A stretch of DNA of 10,946 bases from an uncultured Kiloniellales bacterium. Its GTDB lineage: Bacteria > Pseudomonadota > Alphaproteobacteria > Kiloniellales > JAKSDN01. The DNA lies in the NCBI GenBank assembly GCA_947259625.1, contig CAMYMY010000077.1:1-10946 (forward strand), given 5' to 3'. This document shows positions 1 to 7,273 of this stretch, in pieces. Within the stretch, counting starts at the first letter, position 1; every line of letters starts with the position of its first letter. A model generated the notes under the pieces. That model saw nothing but the letters and a program-made list of their open reading frames with translations. It did not search any database and had not been told where the DNA came from. Made by a program: the position numbers and the translations under genes.

Positions 1-71
1 GTAGCTCAGTTGGTTAGAGCGCTGGCCTGTCACGCCAGAGGCCGCGGGTTCAAGTCCCGTCACTCCCGCCA
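1..71 (+). tRNA. tRNA-Asp (anticodon GTC), 5' end cut by window edge
   Basis: This is a cloverleaf missing its first six bases. Base 1 corresponds to the last base of the 5' acceptor strand, followed by T2 and A3 (tRNA positions 8 and 9) and the D-arm. The anticodon stem pairs CTGGC (22-26) with GCCAG (34-38), and the seven-base loop at 27-33 carries GTC at 29-31, which decodes aspartate. The T-stem pairs 44-48 with 56-60 around the loop TTCAAGT (49-55). The 3' acceptor strand is 61-67, followed by discriminator G68, the base expected for Asp, and an encoded CCA at 69-71. It lies 232 nt upstream of nuoA on the same strand. No convincing terminator separates the two, so read-through into nuo cannot be excluded. 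Confidence 0.96.
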
Positions 72-96
72 TCACTTTCGACCATTCTTCGACCGA

Positions 97-113
97 TTTT
101 GCATTGCGCAAAA
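97..113. repeat. Short inverted repeat TTTTGC-N5-GCAAAA downstream of the tRNA
   Basis: Six bases at 97-102 (TTTTGC) are exactly complementary to 108-113 (GCAAAA), with a five-base loop. No T-run follows the 3' arm, so it does not look like a standard intrinsic terminator. It could be a weak hairpin ending tRNA transcription or a protein-binding dyad. A direct repeat TTCGACC lies just upstream at 77-83 and 88-94. Functional meaning is unknown. Confidence 0.3.
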
Positions 114-160
114 CCGGCGCAGGGAGTGGGACCGTCCGAAGAAGGCACGACGTTTGTTGC

Positions 161-189
161 TTTCCCCGGTCGAGCGATGGTTTTATATT
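161..189 (+). promoter_or_regulatory. Weak candidate sigma-70-type promoter for the nuo operon
   Basis: The hexamer TATATT at 184-189 matches five of six bases of the -10 consensus. Seventeen bases upstream is TTTCCC (161-166), a poor -35 match of three of six. It is the most AT-rich spot in the 232-nt leader between the tRNA and nuoA, which is where an operon promoter is expected. The match is weak and rests on eye inspection only. Transcription could equally start elsewhere in the leader or continue from the tRNA promoter outside the window. Confidence 0.25.
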
Positions 190-204
190 CCGGGTATTCC
201 GGGC
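187..204. repeat. Tandem 9-bp repeat ATTCCGGG(T/C) x2
   Basis: ATTCCGGGT at 187-195 is followed directly by ATTCCGGGC at 196-204. The pair overlaps the 3' edge of the candidate -10 box. It may be chance or a two-site operator; nothing else in the window repeats it as far as I can see. Confidence 0.4.
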
Positions 205-303
205 TGACGGCGAGCGAAACTGCGTCGGCCGGTGCGGTTGCTGCAGTGCAATAACATTTGCTTGCCGGCGTGAGTCAGGGTAAGGAGTCCAGGGGGTCGG
301 GAA

Positions 304-669
304 ATGGACGCGCTCTTACGGGAATACCTTCCAATCCTGATGTTTCTCGCCATCGCCATCGCGATGGCGGGCGCCATGGTCGCCGCATCCTACGTGATCG
401 CGCGGCAGCGGCCGAACTCCGAAAAAGAGTCGGCCTATGAATGCGGCTTCGAGGCCTTCGACGATGCGCGCAGCAAGTTCGACGTCCGCTTCTATCTGGT
501 ATCGATCCTCTTCATCATCTTCGATCTCGAGGTGGCCTTCCTGTTTCCCTGGGCGGTTTCGCTCGGCGAAATCGGGCTGTTCGGATTCTGGTCGATGGTG
601 ATCTTTCTGGCCATCCTGACCATCGGCTTCATCTACGAATGGAGAAAGGGAGCCCTGGAATGGGAGTAG
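304..669 (+). CDS. nuoA: NADH-quinone oxidoreductase subunit A
   Basis: NuoA is a small membrane subunit of complex I (121 residues, normal length). With NuoH and NuoJ it borders the quinone channel at the start of the membrane arm. Three hydrophobic helices are visible at about residues 10-33, 62-85 and 92-112. The family signature YECGFE lies at 45-50 (Cys47), in the loop that contacts the quinone site. The acidic helix-2 motif FDLEVAFLFPW (73-83, with Asp74 and Glu76) and the YEWRKGALEW ending are intact. The start at 304 gives the usual alphaproteobacterial N-terminus, and a G-rich Shine-Dalgarno-like run AGGGGG (291-296) sits 7 nt upstream. It is the first gene of the operon, and its last 10 nt overlap nuoB. 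Confidence 0.98.
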   Translation: MDALLREYLPILMFLAIAIAMAGAMVAASYVIARQRPNSEKESAYECGFEAFDDARSKFDVRFYLVSILFIIFDLEVAFLFPWAVSLGEIGLFGFWSMVIFLAILTIGFIYEWRKGALEWE

Positions 670-1214
670 GGGCGCCGAGCGACAGCCAAGGCCACGCGCC
701 GGTTCCACCTGGGCCCGAGCAGGACGCGATCCTGCGCCGCGTGACCGGCGAACTGCAGGACAAGGGATTCATCGTTGCCTCGATGGACAAGGTAGCCGCC
801 TGGGCGCAGACCGGTTCGCTCTGGCCGATGACCTTCGGGCTGGCCTGCTGCGCGATCGAGATGATGCACAGCGCGTGCAGCCGCTACGACCTGGACCGCT
901 TCGGGATCGTGTTCCGGCCGAGCCCGCGGCAAGCCGACGTGATTCTCGTGGCCGGCACCCTCACCAACAAGATGGCCCCCGCGTTCCGCAAGGTCTACGA
1001 CCAGATGGCCGAACCGAGGTGGGTCATCTCCATGGGCTCCTGCGCCAATGGGGGCGGCTACTATCACTATTCCTACTCCGTGGTCCGAGGCTGCGACCGC
1101 ATCGTGCCGGTCGACATCTACGTGCCAGGCTGTCCACCAACCGCCGAAGCGCTGCTCTACGGCATCATGCAGCTTCAAAAAAAGATCCGGCGCAGCGCCG
1201 GTCTCGCCCCGTAA
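660..1214 (+). CDS. nuoB: NADH-quinone oxidoreductase subunit B (N2 cluster)
   Basis: NuoB is a peripheral-arm subunit that carries the terminal [4Fe-4S] cluster N2, which passes electrons to quinone at the NuoB/NuoD interface. The protein has 184 residues. The N2 ligands are all present: the tandem Cys63-Cys64 in LACCAIEMM, Cys128 in MGSCANGGG and Cys158 in PGCPPTAEAL. The conserved segment RYDLDRFG followed by FRPSPRQAD is at about 75-92. The frame is open upstream to 441, but the ATG at 660 is chosen because it gives the family's usual short variable N-terminus and has AAAGGGAG (645-652) 7 nt before it. It overlaps the nuoA end by 10 nt, which suggests coupled translation, and a 37-nt gap follows before nuoC. 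Confidence 0.98.
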   Translation: MGVGAPSDSQGHAPVPPGPEQDAILRRVTGELQDKGFIVASMDKVAAWAQTGSLWPMTFGLACCAIEMMHSACSRYDLDRFGIVFRPSPRQADVILVAGTLTNKMAPAFRKVYDQMAEPRWVISMGSCANGGGYYHYSYSVVRGCDRIVPVDIYVPGCPPTAEALLYGIMQLQKKIRRSAGLAP

Positions 1215-1251
1215 ACCCCGTCCCGCAGACGGTCTGGAACAGCTGACCGAG

Positions 1252-1872
1252 ATGAACCAAGCCTTGATCGACTTAGGCGAGTATGTCGCCGCCGCCCTGC
1301 CGGGGGAAGTATCGGAACCGCGGGTCGCCCTGGACGAGCTCGCGGTTTGGACGGAGCCGGGGTCGGTCATAAAGCTCCTGACCTTTCTCAGAGACGACCA
1401 GAACTGCCAATTCAAGGAACTCGTCGACCTCACCGCGGTCGACTATCCAGAGCGCGAGAAACGCTTCGAGGTGGTCTACAACCTGCTCTCGCTCAAGCAC
1501 AATCAGCGCATCCGCGTAAAGCTTGCCGCCGACGAGCAGACCCAGGTCCCCTCCGTCACGACGGTTTACAGCTCGGCCAACTGGTACGAGCGCGAGGTCT
1601 GGGACATGTACGGCCTGTTCTTCTCCGACCATCCGGATCTGCGCCGAATCCTGACGGACTACGGCTTCGAAGGCCATCCGCTGCGCAAGGACTTCCCGCT
1701 GACCGGCTACGTGGAGGTCCGCTACGACGAAGACAGCAAGCGCGTGGTCTACGAGCCGGTCAAGCTGGCTCAGGAATTCCGCAGCTTCGATTTCACGAGC
1801 CCCTGGGAGGGCATGCTGCATCCGCCGGGCGACGAGAAGGCGCAAGAAACCGAGGAGGGAGACGAAGCCTGA
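1252..1872 (+). CDS. nuoC: NADH-quinone oxidoreductase subunit C (30 kDa)
   Basis: NuoC is the 30-kDa scaffold subunit of the connecting module and packs against NuoD; it carries no cofactor. The protein has 206 residues and is a stand-alone NuoC rather than the fused NuoCD of E. coli. The family signature is complete: ERE, WDMYGLFF and HPDLRRILTDYGFEGHPLRKD run across residues 113-147. The C-terminal tail (about 193-206) is acidic and variable, as is common in this family. The frame is open from 1048 inside nuoB, but the ATG at 1252 restores the usual N-terminus. Its Shine-Dalgarno is weak (only a GGA at 1236-1238). The TGA stop shares one base with the nuoD start (TGATG), so C and D are probably translationally coupled. 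Confidence 0.97.
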   Translation: MNQALIDLGEYVAAALPGEVSEPRVALDELAVWTEPGSVIKLLTFLRDDQNCQFKELVDLTAVDYPEREKRFEVVYNLLSLKHNQRIRVKLAADEQTQVPSVTTVYSSANWYEREVWDMYGLFFSDHPDLRRILTDYGFEGHPLRKDFPLTGYVEVRYDEDSKRVVYEPVKLAQEFRSFDFTSPWEGMLHPPGDEKAQETEEGDEA

Positions 1873-3050
1873 TGGCCGAGGCGCAAATCAAGCCGCTGAC
1901 CCTCAACTTCGGCCCCCAGCACCCGGCGGCCCACGGCGTGCTGCGCCTCGTGCTGGAGATGGACGGCGAGGTCATCGAGCGGGCCGATCCGCACATCGGC
2001 CTGCTGCACCGTGGCACCGAGAAGCTGATCGAGTACAAGACCTATCTTCAGGCGGTGCCCTATTTCGATCGGCTCGACTACACGGCCCCGATGGTCCAGG
2101 TGCACCCCTTCGTGCTCGCCATAGAGAAGCTCATGGGGATCGCGGTGCCCAAGCGCGCCCAGTACATCCGGGTGCTGTACAGCGAAATCACGCGGTTGAT
2201 GAACCACATCCTGAACGTCACCGCCTTCGCCATCGACGTCGGTGCGATGACGCCCTTGCTCTGGGGCTTCGAGCAGCGCGAGAAGCTGTTGGAGTTCTAT
2301 GAGCGGGTGTCCGGCGCGCGCATGCACGCGGCCTATTTCCGCCCCGGCGGGGTTCATCAGGATCTGCCGGCTGGTCTGCTGGAGGACATCGGACGGTTCT
2401 GCAAGAGCTTTCCCAAGGTCATCGACGATATCGAAACGCTTCTCACCGACAACCGGATCTTTCGGCAGCGGACCGTCGATATCGGCGTGGTCGGCGCCGA
2501 AGAAGCCTTCGACCTCGGGTTCTCGGGCCCTATGTTGCGCGCCTCCGGGGTGGCCTGGGACCTGCGTCGGGCGCAGAGCTACGAGTGTTACGACGAGCTC
2601 GATTTTCAGATTCCGGTCGGAAAGAACGGCGATTGTTTCGACCGCTATATGGTGCGCATGGCGGAAATGCGCCAGAGCGTGAAGATCATCGAGCAGTGCA
2701 TCGAGCGCATGCCGGAGGGCCCGGTGCTGGTGCCAAACCACAAGGTCACGCCGCCGAAGCGGGGCGAGATGAAGCGCTCCATGGAGGCCCTGATTCAACA
2801 CTTCAAGCTCTATACCGAGGGCTTTCACGTGCCGCCGGGCGAGACCTACACGGCGATCGAGGCGCCCAAGGGCGAGATTGGCGTCTATCTCGTCTCCGAC
2901 GGGACGAACCGGCCCTACAGATGCAAGATCCGAACGCCCGCCTTTGTCCACCTTTCGGCCATGGACCGCCTGTGCCGCGGTCACATGCTGGCGGACAGCG
3001 TCGCGATCATGGGGGCCCTGGACATCGTGTTCGGCGAGGTCGATCGATGA
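1872..3050 (+). CDS. nuoD: NADH-quinone oxidoreductase subunit D (49 kDa, quinone site)
   Basis: NuoD is the 49-kDa subunit, related to the large subunit of [NiFe] hydrogenases; it forms most of the quinone-binding pocket next to cluster N2. The protein has 392 residues, normal for stand-alone NuoD. Visible signatures are FGPQHPAAHG (13-22), LHRGTEKL (45-52), the tyrosine-containing YLQAVPYFDRLDY (58-70), SGARMHAAYFRPGGVHQD (147-164), PKGEIGVYLVSDG (332-344) and the universal ending DIVFGEVDR. The start at 1872 has AGGAGG (1853-1858) upstream within nuoC and shares a base with the nuoC stop; ATGA at 3047-3050 couples it to nuoE. One oddity is Val77 in the QVH stretch, where I recall a glutamate (QEH) in related alphaproteobacterial proteins. 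Confidence 0.98.
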   Translation: MAEAQIKPLTLNFGPQHPAAHGVLRLVLEMDGEVIERADPHIGLLHRGTEKLIEYKTYLQAVPYFDRLDYTAPMVQVHPFVLAIEKLMGIAVPKRAQYIRVLYSEITRLMNHILNVTAFAIDVGAMTPLLWGFEQREKLLEFYERVSGARMHAAYFRPGGVHQDLPAGLLEDIGRFCKSFPKVIDDIETLLTDNRIFRQRTVDIGVVGAEEAFDLGFSGPMLRASGVAWDLRRAQSYECYDELDFQIPVGKNGDCFDRYMVRMAEMRQSVKIIEQCIERMPEGPVLVPNHKVTPPKRGEMKRSMEALIQHFKLYTEGFHVPPGETYTAIEAPKGEIGVYLVSDGTNRPYRCKIRTPAFVHLSAMDRLCRGHMLADSVAIMGALDIVFGEVDR

Positions 3051-3910
3051 AGGTGACTAGCCATCCCGTGGGCAAGGCCGGCGGCTTCGCATTCACGGCC
3101 GAGAACGAGGCGCGAGCCGGGCAGATCATTGCCCGCTATCCCGAGGGACGGCAGGCAAGCGCGGTGATCGCGCTGCTCGACCTGGCCCAGCGCCAGAACG
3201 GCAACTGGCTGTCCACCGAGGCCATAGAGTACGTGGCCAACAAGCTGGACATGGCACCCATCCGGGTGCACGAGGTCGTCTCCTTCTACACGATGTTCAA
3301 CCAGAAGCCGGTCGGCAAACACTTCATCCAGGTGTGCCGCACGACGCCCTGTTGGCTGCGCGGTTCGGACGACCTGACCGGGACTTGCCTGCGCAAGCTC
3401 GGGACCAAGCTGGGGGAGACCAGCGACGACGGTCTGTTCACGGTGGTCGAGGTCGAATGCCTGGGGGCCTGCGCGAACGCGCCCATGGTGCAGATCAACG
3501 ATCTTTACTACGAGGACCTGAGCCCCGAGCGCATGGCCGGGGTGATCGACGATCTCAAGGCTGGCAAGGAAATTCCCATGGGTTCGCAGACCGGCCGCCA
3601 AGGCTCGTCGCCGAACGGCGCGGCGGCTGCCGGCGTTGCCGCGATTGTCGAGGAAGCGCTTGTGGTCGGCGAGGACGATGGCGCCGAGCCTGCTGCGGAT
3701 GAAGCCGCGGCGGCGAGTCACGATGCGCCGCCGACCGACGCGGATGCCGAAGAAAGCGTGGCCGGTGCTGACGAGCTTACCGGCGTGGACCAGGGGATGG
3801 TCACGGCCGACTCGCCTGCCGACGAAGATGTCGCTGTCGACGCGCCGGAGGTGGCGGCCGACGAGGATACGGCCGCGACGGCCCCGCGCGCGACCGACAA
3901 GGAGGCCTGA
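3047..3910 (+). CDS. nuoE: NADH-quinone oxidoreductase subunit E (N1a cluster) with long acidic tail
   Basis: NuoE is the 24-kDa thioredoxin-like [2Fe-2S] subunit of the NADH dehydrogenase module and binds cluster N1a beside NuoF. The catalytic part occupies about residues 15-180. Ligands are Cys97 and Cys102 (CRTTPC), then Cys138 and Cys142 (CLGAC). The HEVVSFYTMF segment at 75-84 is typical. The protein is 287 residues, well above the 166 of E. coli NuoE. Residues 186-287 form a low-complexity tail with about 30 Ala and 27 Asp/Glu, only two basic residues and no cysteine, probably disordered. The start at 3047 (ATGA overlap with the nuoD stop) has GAGGT (3036-3040) 6 nt upstream. The stop shares one base with the nuoF start. 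The core assignment is certain; the tail's role is unknown. Confidence 0.97.
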   Translation: MKVTSHPVGKAGGFAFTAENEARAGQIIARYPEGRQASAVIALLDLAQRQNGNWLSTEAIEYVANKLDMAPIRVHEVVSFYTMFNQKPVGKHFIQVCRTTPCWLRGSDDLTGTCLRKLGTKLGETSDDGLFTVVEVECLGACANAPMVQINDLYYEDLSPERMAGVIDDLKAGKEIPMGSQTGRQGSSPNGAAAAGVAAIVEEALVVGEDDGAEPAADEAAAASHDAPPTDADAEESVAGADELTGVDQGMVTADSPADEDVAVDAPEVAADEDTAATAPRATDKEA

Positions 3911-5199
3911 TGCTCCAGGACAAGGACCGCATCTTCACGAACCTCTACGGCCAGGACGACTGGCGCCTGGACGGCGCACGCCGCCGCGGCGTATGGGACG
4001 GCACCAAGAAGCTGCTCGACCTGGGCCGCGACGAGATCATCGATCAGGTCAAGGCCTCGGAGCTGCGCGGGCGTGGCGGGGCTGGTTTCCCGGCTGGCCT
4101 CAAGTGGTCTTTCATGCCGAAAGAGAACGAGGGACGTCCGGCCTACCTGGTGGTCAACGCCGACGAGTCGGAACCTGGCACCTGCAAGGACCGCGAGATC
4201 CTGCGGTACGATCCGCAGCGATTGCTCGAGGGCTGTGTCGTGTCCGGCTTCGCCATGGGCGCCACTGCCTGCTACATCTACATCCGGGGCGAGTTCTTCA
4301 GCGAGGCCTCGCATGTCCAGCAGGCTATCGACGAGGCCTATGAGGCCGGATTGATCGGCAAGAACGCCTGCGGCTCGGGCTGGGACTACGACATCCATCT
4401 GCACCGCGGCGCGGGCGCCTACATCTGCGGCGAGGAAACCGCCCTCCTGGAGAGCCTGGAGGGCAGGAAAGGCCAGCCGCGCCTGAAACCACCGTTCCCG
4501 GCAGCCTGCGGACTCTATGGCTATCCGACCACGGTCAACAACGTCGAGACCATCGCCGTGGTGCCCGAGATCTTGCGCCGCGGCGTCACCTGGTGGACGT
4601 CGCTCGGCCGGCCCAAGAACACGGGGACCAAGATCTTCAGTATCTCGGGACACGTCGAAAAGCCGTGCAACGTTGAAGAGGTGATGGGTATTCCGCTCAA
4701 GGAGCTGATCGAAAAACACGCCGGCGGGATACGGGGCGGCTGGGACAACCTGCTGGCGGTCATCCCCGGCGGCTCGTCGGTACCCTGCATCCCGCGGTCG
4801 ATCTGCGACACCGTGCTGATGGACTTCGATTCGCTCCAGGCGGTGAAGTCGGGCCTCGGCACCGCGGCGATCATCGTCATGGACAAGTCGACCGACATCG
4901 TCGCGGCGATCCAACGTCTGGCACACTTCTACATGCATGAAAGCTGCGGCCAGTGCACGCCCTGCCGCGAGGGCACCGGCTGGATGTGGCGCGTGCTGAC
5001 CCGCATGATGACGGGCCGGGCCGAGTCGGAAGAGATCGACGTGCTGCTGGACGTTTCCCGGCAGGTCGAGGGCCATACCATCTGCGCCCTCGGCGATGCG
5101 GCCGCCTGGCCGATCCAGGGCCTGATCCGGCACTTCAGGCCCGAGTTGGAGCGGCGCATCAAGAGGTACAAAGAAACCGGCCGGGCGGCGGCGGAGTAG
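3910..5199 (+). CDS. nuoF: NADH-quinone oxidoreductase subunit F (FMN, NADH, N3 cluster)
   Basis: NuoF is the 51-kDa subunit that oxidises NADH: it binds NADH and FMN and passes electrons to [4Fe-4S] cluster N3. The protein has 429 residues, normal length. The glycine-rich FMN/NADH region RGRGGAGFPAGLKW is at 53-66, followed by NADESEPGTCKDRE (83-96), with the glutamate involved in nucleotide binding. GAGAYICGEETALLESLEG (167-185) is intact. The N3 ligands are Cys346, Cys349 and Cys352 in SCGQCTPCREGTGW, plus Cys392 in HTICALGD. The ATG at 3910 shares its A with the nuoE stop and has a strong AAGGAGG (3899-3905) upstream, the best ribosome-binding site in the operon. A 10-nt gap follows before nuoG. 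Confidence 0.99.
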   Translation: MLQDKDRIFTNLYGQDDWRLDGARRRGVWDGTKKLLDLGRDEIIDQVKASELRGRGGAGFPAGLKWSFMPKENEGRPAYLVVNADESEPGTCKDREILRYDPQRLLEGCVVSGFAMGATACYIYIRGEFFSEASHVQQAIDEAYEAGLIGKNACGSGWDYDIHLHRGAGAYICGEETALLESLEGRKGQPRLKPPFPAACGLYGYPTTVNNVETIAVVPEILRRGVTWWTSLGRPKNTGTKIFSISGHVEKPCNVEEVMGIPLKELIEKHAGGIRGGWDNLLAVIPGGSSVPCIPRSICDTVLMDFDSLQAVKSGLGTAAIIVMDKSTDIVAAIQRLAHFYMHESCGQCTPCREGTGWMWRVLTRMMTGRAESEEIDVLLDVSRQVEGHTICALGDAAAWPIQGLIRHFRPELERRIKRYKETGRAAAE

Positions 5200-5209
5200 G
5201 GAGCGGAAC

Positions 5210-7273
5210 ATGCCGAAGCTGACCATAGACGGCCGGGAGATCGAGGCGGCCAGCGGCTTGACGGTGATTCAGGCCTGCGAGCTGGCCGGCATCGAGATTC
5301 CCCGATTCTGCTATCACGAGCGCCTCTCGGTGGCCGGCAACTGCCGCATGTGCCTGGTCGAGATGGAGCGCTCGCCCAAGCTGATCGCGTCCTGCGCCAT
5401 GCCGGTCGCCGACGGCATGGTGATCCGCACCGATACCCCTGCCGTTCAGAAGGCCCGCAAGGGGGTCATGGAGTTCCTGCTGATCAACCACCCCCTCGAT
5501 TGCCCGATCTGCGATCAGGGCGGCGAGTGCGACCTGCAGGACCAGGCCATGGCCTACGGTTTCGATCGCGGGCGCTACGAGGAGAACAAGCGCGCGGTCG
5601 CGGACAAGTACATGGGCCCGCTGATCCAGACGATCATGACGCGTTGCATCCACTGCACGCGCTGTGTGCGCTTCAGTACGGAGGTCGCGGGCGTCGAGGA
5701 GATGGGGGCGCTCGGCCGCGGCGAACACGTGGAGATCACGACTCTCGAAAAGGCCGTCGGATCGGAACTCTCGGGCAACCTGGTCGACGTCTGCCCGGTC
5801 GGCGCCTTGACCTCCAAGCCCTACGCCTTCTCCGCACGTTCCTGGGAGCTGCGCAATACGGACAGTGTGGACGTGCTGGACGCCGTCGGCTCCAACATCC
5901 GAGTGGATTGCCGTGGACGCGAGGTCATGCGCGTGCTGCCCCGCCTGCACGAGGATGTCAACGAGGAGTGGATCGCCGACAAGACGCGCTATGCCTGTGA
6001 CGGCCTGCGCCGTCAGCGTCTCGACCGCCCCTATGTACGAAATGCCGAGGGCCGGCTCGTGGCCGCCACCTGGGGGGAGGCGTTCAAGGCGATCGCCGGG
6101 CGCCTGGGCGGTTTGAGCGGCGAGAAGATCGCGGCGGTGGCCGGGGACCTCTGCGATGCCGAGTCCATGCTGGCGCTCAAGGACTTGATGGGCACGCTGG
6201 GTTCGCCCAACCTCGAATGCCGTCAGGACGGCGCCAAGCTCGACCCTGGGACCCGTGCCGGCTACCTGTTCAATACCGGTATCGCCGGCATCAAGCAGGC
6301 AGACGCCGTGTTGCTGGTCGGCACGAACCCGCGCTGGGAAGCCGCCATGATCAATGCCCGGCTGCGCAGGCGCTTCCTCGCGGGCGGCCTCGAGGTCGGG
6401 CTGATCGGCCCGGCGGTCGATTTGACCTACCCGGTCGAGTCCCTGGGTGCCGGACCCGAGACCCTGAAGCAGCTGGCGGACGGCAAGGGCGCCTTCGCCA
6501 AAAAGCTCAAGTCGGCCGAGCGGCCGATGGTCGTGCTGGGCAGCGGCGCGCTGGCCCGCCCGGACGGCGCCGCGGTGCTGGCGCTCGGCCGCAAGCTGGC
6601 CGATACCTTCGGCATGGTGCGCGACGACTGGAACGGCTTCAACGTGCTGCACCGCGCGGCCGCGCGGGTCGGGGCACTCGACCTGGGCTTCGTTCCGGGC
6701 GAGGGCGGGCGCGACCTTGTCGGTATCCTCGAGGGTGCCGCGTCCGGCGCCGTCGAAGCGGTCTACCTGCTGGGCGCTGACGAGCTCGACCTGTCCCCGC
6801 TGGACAAGGCCTTCGTGATCTACCAAGGCCATCACGGCGACGCCGCCGCGCACTTGGCCGACGTGATCCTGCCCGGCGCGGCCTATACCGAGAAGAACGG
6901 CACCTACGTCAACACCGAGGGGCGGGTGCAGCTCGGCCGGCTGGCCGCCTTCCCGCCCGGCGAGGCGCGCGAGGACTGGACGATACTGCGGGCGCTCTCC
7001 GAGGTGGTTGGCGAGCGGCTGCCCTACGACAACCTGGGCCAGCTGCGCCAGCGCCTGATCGGGGTCAACCCGGTCTTCGCCGCGGTCGATCAGGCGGAGC
7101 GCGCGCCTTGGGAGCCTTTCGGCCAGGAGGGACCGGTCGACCCGGCGCCCTTCGAACTGCCGATCGACGACTATTACCGGACCGACCCGGTCAGCCGGGC
7201 CTCGGAAACCATGGCCAGGTGCAGCGCGGAGCTGCTGCCCGCCGCTCGGGAGGCGACCGGAACCGATGGCTAG
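5210..7273 (+). CDS. nuoG: NADH-quinone oxidoreductase subunit G (75 kDa)
   Basis: NuoG is the largest peripheral subunit and holds part of the iron-sulfur wire from NuoF to NuoI/NuoB. The protein has 687 residues. The N-terminal ferredoxin-like domain carries N1b ligands Cys34, Cys45, Cys48 and Cys62. The N5 set is His94, Cys98, Cys101 and Cys107 (HPLDCPICDQGGEC). The N4 set is Cys146, Cys149, Cys152 and Cys195 (CIHCTRC and DVCPVGAL). The additional N7 cluster motif of E. coli-type NuoG is not seen, as in mitochondria and most alphaproteobacteria. The C-terminal molybdopterin-oxidoreductase-like domain keeps ADVILPGAAYTEK and GTYVNTEGRVQ at about 545-570. AGGGAG (5198-5203) is 6 nt before the start. 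The last 8 nt overlap nuoH. Confidence 0.98.
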   Translation: MPKLTIDGREIEAASGLTVIQACELAGIEIPRFCYHERLSVAGNCRMCLVEMERSPKLIASCAMPVADGMVIRTDTPAVQKARKGVMEFLLINHPLDCPICDQGGECDLQDQAMAYGFDRGRYEENKRAVADKYMGPLIQTIMTRCIHCTRCVRFSTEVAGVEEMGALGRGEHVEITTLEKAVGSELSGNLVDVCPVGALTSKPYAFSARSWELRNTDSVDVLDAVGSNIRVDCRGREVMRVLPRLHEDVNEEWIADKTRYACDGLRRQRLDRPYVRNAEGRLVAATWGEAFKAIAGRLGGLSGEKIAAVAGDLCDAESMLALKDLMGTLGSPNLECRQDGAKLDPGTRAGYLFNTGIAGIKQADAVLLVGTNPRWEAAMINARLRRRFLAGGLEVGLIGPAVDLTYPVESLGAGPETLKQLADGKGAFAKKLKSAERPMVVLGSGALARPDGAAVLALGRKLADTFGMVRDDWNGFNVLHRAAARVGALDLGFVPGEGGRDLVGILEGAASGAVEAVYLLGADELDLSPLDKAFVIYQGHHGDAAAHLADVILPGAAYTEKNGTYVNTEGRVQLGRLAAFPPGEAREDWTILRALSEVVGERLPYDNLGQLRQRLIGVNPVFAAVDQAERAPWEPFGQEGPVDPAPFELPIDDYYRTDPVSRASETMARCSAELLPAAREATGTDG

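Noticed and set aside
97..113. Intrinsic terminator for tRNA-Asp
   Set aside because: The inverted repeat is AT-ended, six bases long, and is not followed by a run of T, so it is listed only as a repeat.
1347..1871. Extension of nuoD upstream as a fused NuoC-D-like protein
   Set aside because: The frame is open upstream of nuoD, but the extra sequence there is an out-of-frame reading of nuoC, not NuoC protein. The ATG at 1872 gives the normal N-terminus with a good Shine-Dalgarno.
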